Source: an uncultured Sphingomonadaceae bacterium (GTDB lineage: Bacteria > Pseudomonadota > Alphaproteobacteria > Sphingomonadales > Sphingomonadaceae). Taken from it: DNA of 8,001 bases. The translations under genes and the position numbers were made by a program. Location of the stretch: NCBI GenBank assembly GCA_938003725.1, contig CALKXX010000026.1, positions 1 through 8,001 of the forward strand. Direction: 5' to 3'. Below the pieces are notes generated by a model that had not been told where the DNA came from, did not search any database, and saw nothing but the letters and a program-made list of their open reading frames with translations. Positions 5,096-8,001 of this stretch are shown in pieces (position 1 is the stretch's first letter; each line of letters opens with the position of its first letter).

Positions 5096-5821
5096 TCATC
5101 TATTCGCCATCGCGATAGCAGTCGCCAGATCAAGACGCCCATCATAAAGCGCACGCCCAGTGATAACGCCCTCAATTCCCTCATCCGCGAACTGGCTAAG
5201 GATATGAATATCATCCAGACCCTTCACGCCGCCACTGGCGATGACGGGAATATCGACGCTGCGCGCCAGATCGACCGTTGCCTCAATATTACATCCGGTC
5301 AGCATTCCATCGCGGCCAACATCGGTGAATAATATCGACGCAACACCCGCATCTTCAAACCTTCGAGCTAGATCGCGCACGCTAACGTCCGAGACATCGG
5401 CCCAACCCTCCGTGGCAACCATGCCGTCCCGCGCATCGACGGCGACCACAATACCGCCCTCATATTCGCGCGCCATATCCTTCACAAAGTCCGGGTCTTT
5501 TAGCGCAGCTGTCCCGATCACCAGCCGTGCCACGCCCAGTTCAAACCAGCGCTCGACTGTCTCCCGGTTTCTTATGCCGCCGCCAAGCTGAACATAGCCG
5601 GGGAAACCGGAAATAATGGCTTCCACCGCCTCGGCATTTTTGGGCGAACCCGCGAACGCTCCGTCAAGATCGACGACATGCAAATGCTCTGCGCCCGCCG
5701 CAGCAAATAACCCCGCCTGCTCTGCCGGATTGTCGCCATAAACGGTGGCCCGGTCCATATCACCCTCGGACAAGCGCACGACTTCGCCGGACTTCAGGTC
5801 GATGGCGGGAAAAACAATCAT
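5096..5821 (-). CDS. hisA: ProFAR isomerase HisA
   Basis: Catalyses the Amadori rearrangement of ProFAR to PRFAR, the substrate of HisH/HisF. From the chosen start it is 241 aa, typical of the (beta/alpha)8-barrel HisA. The catalytic aspartates are D8 (FPAID) and D129 (VAVDARDG). Phosphate-binding loops GGGI and SGGVKG are present, as is the conserved FTDVGRDGMLTG. The frame extends three codons further to a GTG at 5830, but GGAG with 8-nt spacing selects the ATG at 5821, which overlaps the hisH stop by four bases (ATGA). Residues typical of the dual-function actinobacterial PriA were not examined in detail; nothing suggests a PriA here. Confidence 0.97.
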   Translation of the reverse strand: MIVFPAIDLKSGEVVRLSEGDMDRATVYGDNPAEQAGLFAAAGAEHLHVVDLDGAFAGSPKNAEAVEAIISGFPGYVQLGGGIRNRETVERWFELGVARLVIGTAALKDPDFVKDMAREYEGGIVVAVDARDGMVATEGWADVSDVSVRDLARRFEDAGVASILFTDVGRDGMLTGCNIEATVDLARSVDIPVIASGGVKGLDDIHILSQFADEGIEGVITGRALYDGRLDLATAIAMANR

Positions 5822-6438
5822 GGCTTCCACTCCAAAAAACGCTTTAGGAAAGTAAGTCCGTAAGCCTGGCTTTTTTCAGGGTGAAATTGAACGCCGATCA
5901 TATTGTCCCGGCCGACGGCGGATACCAATGCCGGACCATGTTCAGTTGTAGCCAGAACGTCCGATGCATTTTGCGCGTCGAAATGATAGCCATGGAGATA
6001 ATAAGCCTCTCCTGCTTCAAGCAAGTCATGGTCGCTCGTGGGCGCGACATCATTCCAGCCCATATGCGGAATTTTTACATCAGGGGACGGCGCCTCGATT
6101 GCCTTCACGGTGCCGCTGATCCAGCCTAATCCCATATGTTCACCAAATTCAATGCCTTTGTCTGCCAACAGCTGCATCCCAACACAGATACCCAGAAACG
6201 GGACGGCGTCACCGCGCACCCGATGTTCCAATGCCTCTATCATACCATCAATTGTATAGAGCGCATCCCGGCAAGCGCCGAACGCCCCGACCCCGGGCAG
6301 CACAATCCGCTCGGCGTTTGCCAAGACATCCGGATCGGCGGTCACTTCGACGCGCGCGCCGCCGGCCGCTTTCAAAGCGTTGAAAACACTGTGCAGGTTT
6401 CCGGCACCATAATCGATTAGGGCAATTGTTTCGGACAT
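5818..6438 (-). CDS. hisH: Imidazole glycerol phosphate synthase, glutamine amidotransferase subunit HisH
   Basis: A 206-aa class I glutamine amidotransferase that hydrolyses glutamine and passes ammonia to HisF. The catalytic triad is intact: C85 in GICVGMQ, H186 and E188 in QFHPEKS. The oxyanion-loop region PGVGAFG (48-54) and the N-terminal IDYGAGN (8-14) are as in the family. The ATG at 6438 has AGGA 9 nt upstream (6451-6448). That Shine-Dalgarno lies inside the 72-bp palindromic repeat in the gap to hisB. The gene overlaps hisA by four bases. Confidence 0.98.
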   Translation of the reverse strand: MSETIALIDYGAGNLHSVFNALKAAGGARVEVTADPDVLANAERIVLPGVGAFGACRDALYTIDGMIEALEHRVRGDAVPFLGICVGMQLLADKGIEFGEHMGLGWISGTVKAIEAPSPDVKIPHMGWNDVAPTSDHDLLEAGEAYYLHGYHFDAQNASDVLATTEHGPALVSAVGRDNMIGVQFHPEKSQAYGLTFLKRFLEWKP

Positions 6439-6440
6439 AA

Positions 6441-6512
6441 CCGTTAGTCCTGAACCTGGCGAAGGGCACTTCGTGTCCGACAGACGACGATCGACATGCT
6501 CACCACTGACGG
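6441..6512. repeat. 72-bp imperfect palindromic repeat between hisB and hisH
   Basis: The left arm (6441-6464, beginning CCGTTAGTCCTGAACC) and the reverse complement of the right arm (6489-6512, beginning CCGTCAGTGGTGAGCA) agree at 16 of 24 positions around a 24-bp centre. The wording of the arms, roughly CCGTT-GT-CTGA-C-TGTCGAAG, recalls the dispersed palindromes I know from sphingomonad genomes, so this is probably a decayed member of such a REP/MITE-like family. It covers almost the whole hisB-hisH gap and supplies the hisH Shine-Dalgarno sequence. Family assignment is from memory and needs a genome-wide comparison. Confidence 0.6.
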
Positions 6513-6519
6513 CAAGAGT

Positions 6520-7113
6520 TCAGCCACCAAGCTGCCCCTTGGTCGATGGGATTGCATCGCCCTTGCGCGGGTCACGCTCAACCGCCTGCCGCATTGCGCG
6601 GGCAAAACCCTTGAACAGGCTTTCCGCGATATGGTGATTATTTTCCCCATAGAGCAATTCGATATGCAGCGTTATTCCCGCCGCGTCAGCTACACTGTGG
6701 AACCAGTGCTTGAACAATTCAGTATCCATCTCGCCCAGCCGTTCCTGTGTAAAGCCGGCATTCCAAACGAAATAGGGGCGTCCGGAGATATCCAGCGCTA
6801 CCCGGCTGAGCGTCTCATCCATTGGTGAATAGGCACTGCCATAACGCACTATGCCCGCCTTGTCGCCCAATGCCTGACCGATGGCCTGTCCCACCGCAAT
6901 GGCGCTATCCTCTGTCGTATGATGCTGATCGACGTGCAGGTCGCCTTTTATTTTGAGCTTTAGATCGATCAGGGAATGACGCGAAAATTGCTCGATCATA
7001 TGATCCAGAAATCCAATGCCCGTGGACACCTCATACTGGCCCGTTCCATCGAGGTTCAACTCGACGAAAATCTCCGTTTCCTTGGTATTTCTCTCGATTG
7101 TCGCGCTTCTCAT
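6520..7113 (-). CDS. hisB: Imidazoleglycerol-phosphate dehydratase HisB (monofunctional)
   Basis: Mn2+-dependent dehydration of IGP to imidazole-acetol phosphate. The 197-aa length marks the single-domain form; it lacks the N-terminal histidinol-phosphatase domain of the enterobacterial enzyme. The metal-binding repeats are intact: FLDHM (35-39), DQHHTTED (62-69) and ENNHHIAESLFKGFARA (157-173). The C-terminus IPSTKG is conserved. The ATG at 7113 is the only reasonable start and has no Shine-Dalgarno sequence; a palindrome with a possible -10 lies only a few bases upstream. It is the first gene of the his cluster here, divergent from sspB, and is separated from hisH by the palindromic repeat. 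Confidence 0.98.
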   Translation of the reverse strand: MRSATIERNTKETEIFVELNLDGTGQYEVSTGIGFLDHMIEQFSRHSLIDLKLKIKGDLHVDQHHTTEDSAIAVGQAIGQALGDKAGIVRYGSAYSPMDETLSRVALDISGRPYFVWNAGFTQERLGEMDTELFKHWFHSVADAAGITLHIELLYGENNHHIAESLFKGFARAMRQAVERDPRKGDAIPSTKGQLGG

Positions 7114-7116
7114 GCG

Positions 7117-7136
7117 GCAAGCCTATAATGGCTTGC
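7117..7136. promoter_or_regulatory. Perfect 7-bp palindrome around an A/T core, next to the hisB start
   Basis: GCAAGCC (7117-7123) and GGCTTGC (7130-7136) flank TATAAT (7124-7129, plus strand). The inner bases read ATTATA on the minus strand, where TATAGG (7126-7121) could act as -10 for hisB, with TTGCCT 16 nt upstream (7148-7143). The dyad would then lie over the -10, as an operator might. It starts 3 nt upstream of the hisB ATG, so it could also fold at the mRNA 5' end. Both readings are inference. Confidence 0.4.
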
Positions 7137-7192
7137 ACGACAGAGGCAAGAAATTCGGATGGATCATGGTCAATGAAATTAACCAAAGTCTC

Positions 7193-7221
7193 TTGACCCT
7201 GTCCTTCGTTCGCGCCACCAA
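7193..7221 (+). promoter_or_regulatory. Candidate sspB promoter, weak
   Basis: TTGACC (7193-7198) lies 17 nt before CACCAA (7216-7221), a poor -10. The predicted transcription start would fall about at the sspB ATG (7228), consistent with the lack of a Shine-Dalgarno sequence. Only the -35 is convincing. Confidence 0.25.
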
Positions 7222-7227
7222 GTGTTT

Positions 7228-7716
7228 ATGACCGATAGTGCACCAGACAGCTTGATTCCCTATGACGAGATTGTTCAAGAGGCTTTGCGTGCCGTGGTGA
7301 GCCGCGTTCTTGGTGAAGTCGAGAAAGACGGACTGCCGGGCGAACATCATTTTTACATCACGTTTAAAACCAGGGCGCCCGATGTCGATATTCCCGATCA
7401 TCTGATGGCCAAATTTCCGGATGAGATGACGATCGTTCTGCAAAATCGCTATTGGGATTTGAAAGTCAGCGCAGATCGTTTTGAAGTCGGCCTGAGTTTC
7501 AATCAGATTAGCTCCATGCTGCATATTCCCTTCGCTGCAATCACATCATTTGTTGATCCAGCCGTCGATTTTGCGCTGCAATTTCACGTGGACGAGGTAG
7601 AAGGCGAAATGGATGATCATGAGCCCGCCCAGAATGACGGTGAGCAAGACGAAACGCCGGAACTGGTAGATGACGGTTCCAATGTCGTAACGGTCGATTT
7701 CGGGAAAAAGAAATAG
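7228..7716 (+). CDS. sspB: Alpha-type SspB, ClpXP protease adaptor
   Basis: A 162-aa cytosolic adaptor that tethers ssrA-tagged and other substrates to ClpXP. The N-terminal IPYDEIVQEALRAVV (10-24), GEHHFYITFKT (39-49) and MTIVLQNRYWDL (67-78) follow the alphaproteobacterial SspB pattern. The folded domain ends near residue 121. Then comes an acidic, flexible linker (122-150) and a C-terminal NVVTVDFGKKK, the expected ClpX-docking tail. The frame begins with a GTG at 7222; I chose the ATG at 7228, giving MTDSAPD; neither has a clear Shine-Dalgarno sequence. It is followed 33 nt later by fumC on the same strand with no obvious terminator, so co-transcription is possible. This neighbour pair is, to my knowledge, common in sphingomonads. 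Confidence 0.93.
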   Translation: MTDSAPDSLIPYDEIVQEALRAVVSRVLGEVEKDGLPGEHHFYITFKTRAPDVDIPDHLMAKFPDEMTIVLQNRYWDLKVSADRFEVGLSFNQISSMLHIPFAAITSFVDPAVDFALQFHVDEVEGEMDDHEPAQNDGEQDETPELVDDGSNVVTVDFGKKK

Positions 7717-7749
7717 CCACGCCCTGCTATTGGATGACGGGCTGAAAAG

Positions 7750-8001
7750 ATGATCAATACGCGCATAGAAACAGACTCCATCGGCGATATCGATGTGCCA
7801 GCGGATGCCTATTGGGGTGCACAGACCCAGCGCAGTATAGAAAATTTCCCGTTCCCCCGCCATGAACGCATGCCGATCCGGCTGATCCATGCACTGGCGA
7901 CGGTCAAACAAGCCGCCGCGCGCGTAAACGGTATTCACGGATTGGACCCTGAGGTGGCCGGTGCCATTGTGAAGGCCGCCGAAGAGGTCCGGTCCGGTGC
8001 C
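7750..8001 (+). CDS. fumC: Class II fumarate hydratase FumC, 5' part only
   Basis: Fumarate to malate interconversion in the TCA cycle by the iron-independent tetrameric class. Only the first 84 codons are present; the frame is open to the window edge. The start TRIETDSIGDIDVPADAYWGAQTQRSI (residues 4-30) and ENFPF are the standard FumC N-terminus, and the continuation (HALATVKQAAARVN, LDPEVAGAIVKAAEEV) fits. Aspartase shares this fold, but the sequence reads as fumarase. The ATG has only a weak purine stretch (GAAAAG) immediately upstream. Confidence 0.95.
   Translation, partial: MINTRIETDSIGDIDVPADAYWGAQTQRSIENFPFPRHERMPIRLIHALATVKQAAARVNGIHGLDPEVAGAIVKAAEEVRSGA

Noticed and set aside
7179..7186. 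TTAACCAA, a 7/8 match to the CtrA half-site, between hisB and sspB
   Set aside because: A single imperfect half-site without a partner TTAA at N7 and not placed against a convincing promoter.

Overview
The window is an ordinary chromosomal stretch of an alphaproteobacterium, most likely a member of Sphingomonadales. This placement is an inference. It rests on the alpha-type SspB next to fumC, the order hisB-hisH-hisA-hisF with free-standing hisE followed by a HIT protein, PEP-CTERM proteins, and a palindromic repeat whose arms resemble those scattered through sphingomonad genomes.

Right to left on the minus strand (7113 down to 4050) lies a compact histidine-biosynthesis cluster: hisB, hisH, hisA, an AT-rich small membrane-protein gene (95 aa) and hisF. 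From hisH onward the genes abut or overlap by 4 nt. Together they encode the late imidazole part of the pathway: HisA isomerises ProFAR, HisH/HisF form the glutamine-dependent IGP synthase, and HisB dehydrates IGP. A 72-bp imperfect palindrome fills the hisB-hisH gap and carries the Shine-Dalgarno sequence of hisH.

Between hisF and hisE sit two glycine/serine-rich secreted proteins (3897-3091 and 2826-2341). Each has a signal peptide and a PEP-CTERM-like C-terminal sorting tail, and each has its own upstream region and its own intrinsic terminator. Their upstream regions share an exact CGTTAACCAT (containing the CtrA half-site TTAACCAT) and a near-identical GGGTYCATGCGG in the leader. A full TTAA-N7-TTAAC box lies upstream of the second gene. 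This pair looks like a cell-surface module inserted into the his cluster, which leaves hisE dependent on a separate promoter.

Further left, hisE (phosphoribosyl-ATP pyrophosphatase) overlaps a HinT-like HIT protein by 1 nt. That is followed by a neurotransmitter:sodium symporter family transporter that runs off the left edge.

On the plus strand, divergent from hisB, are sspB (ClpXP adaptor) and the 5' part of fumC (class II fumarase), which runs off the right edge. No rRNA, tRNA, CRISPR array, transposase or phage gene was seen. No gene-free stretch exceeds 300 bases; the longest is 2827-3090.
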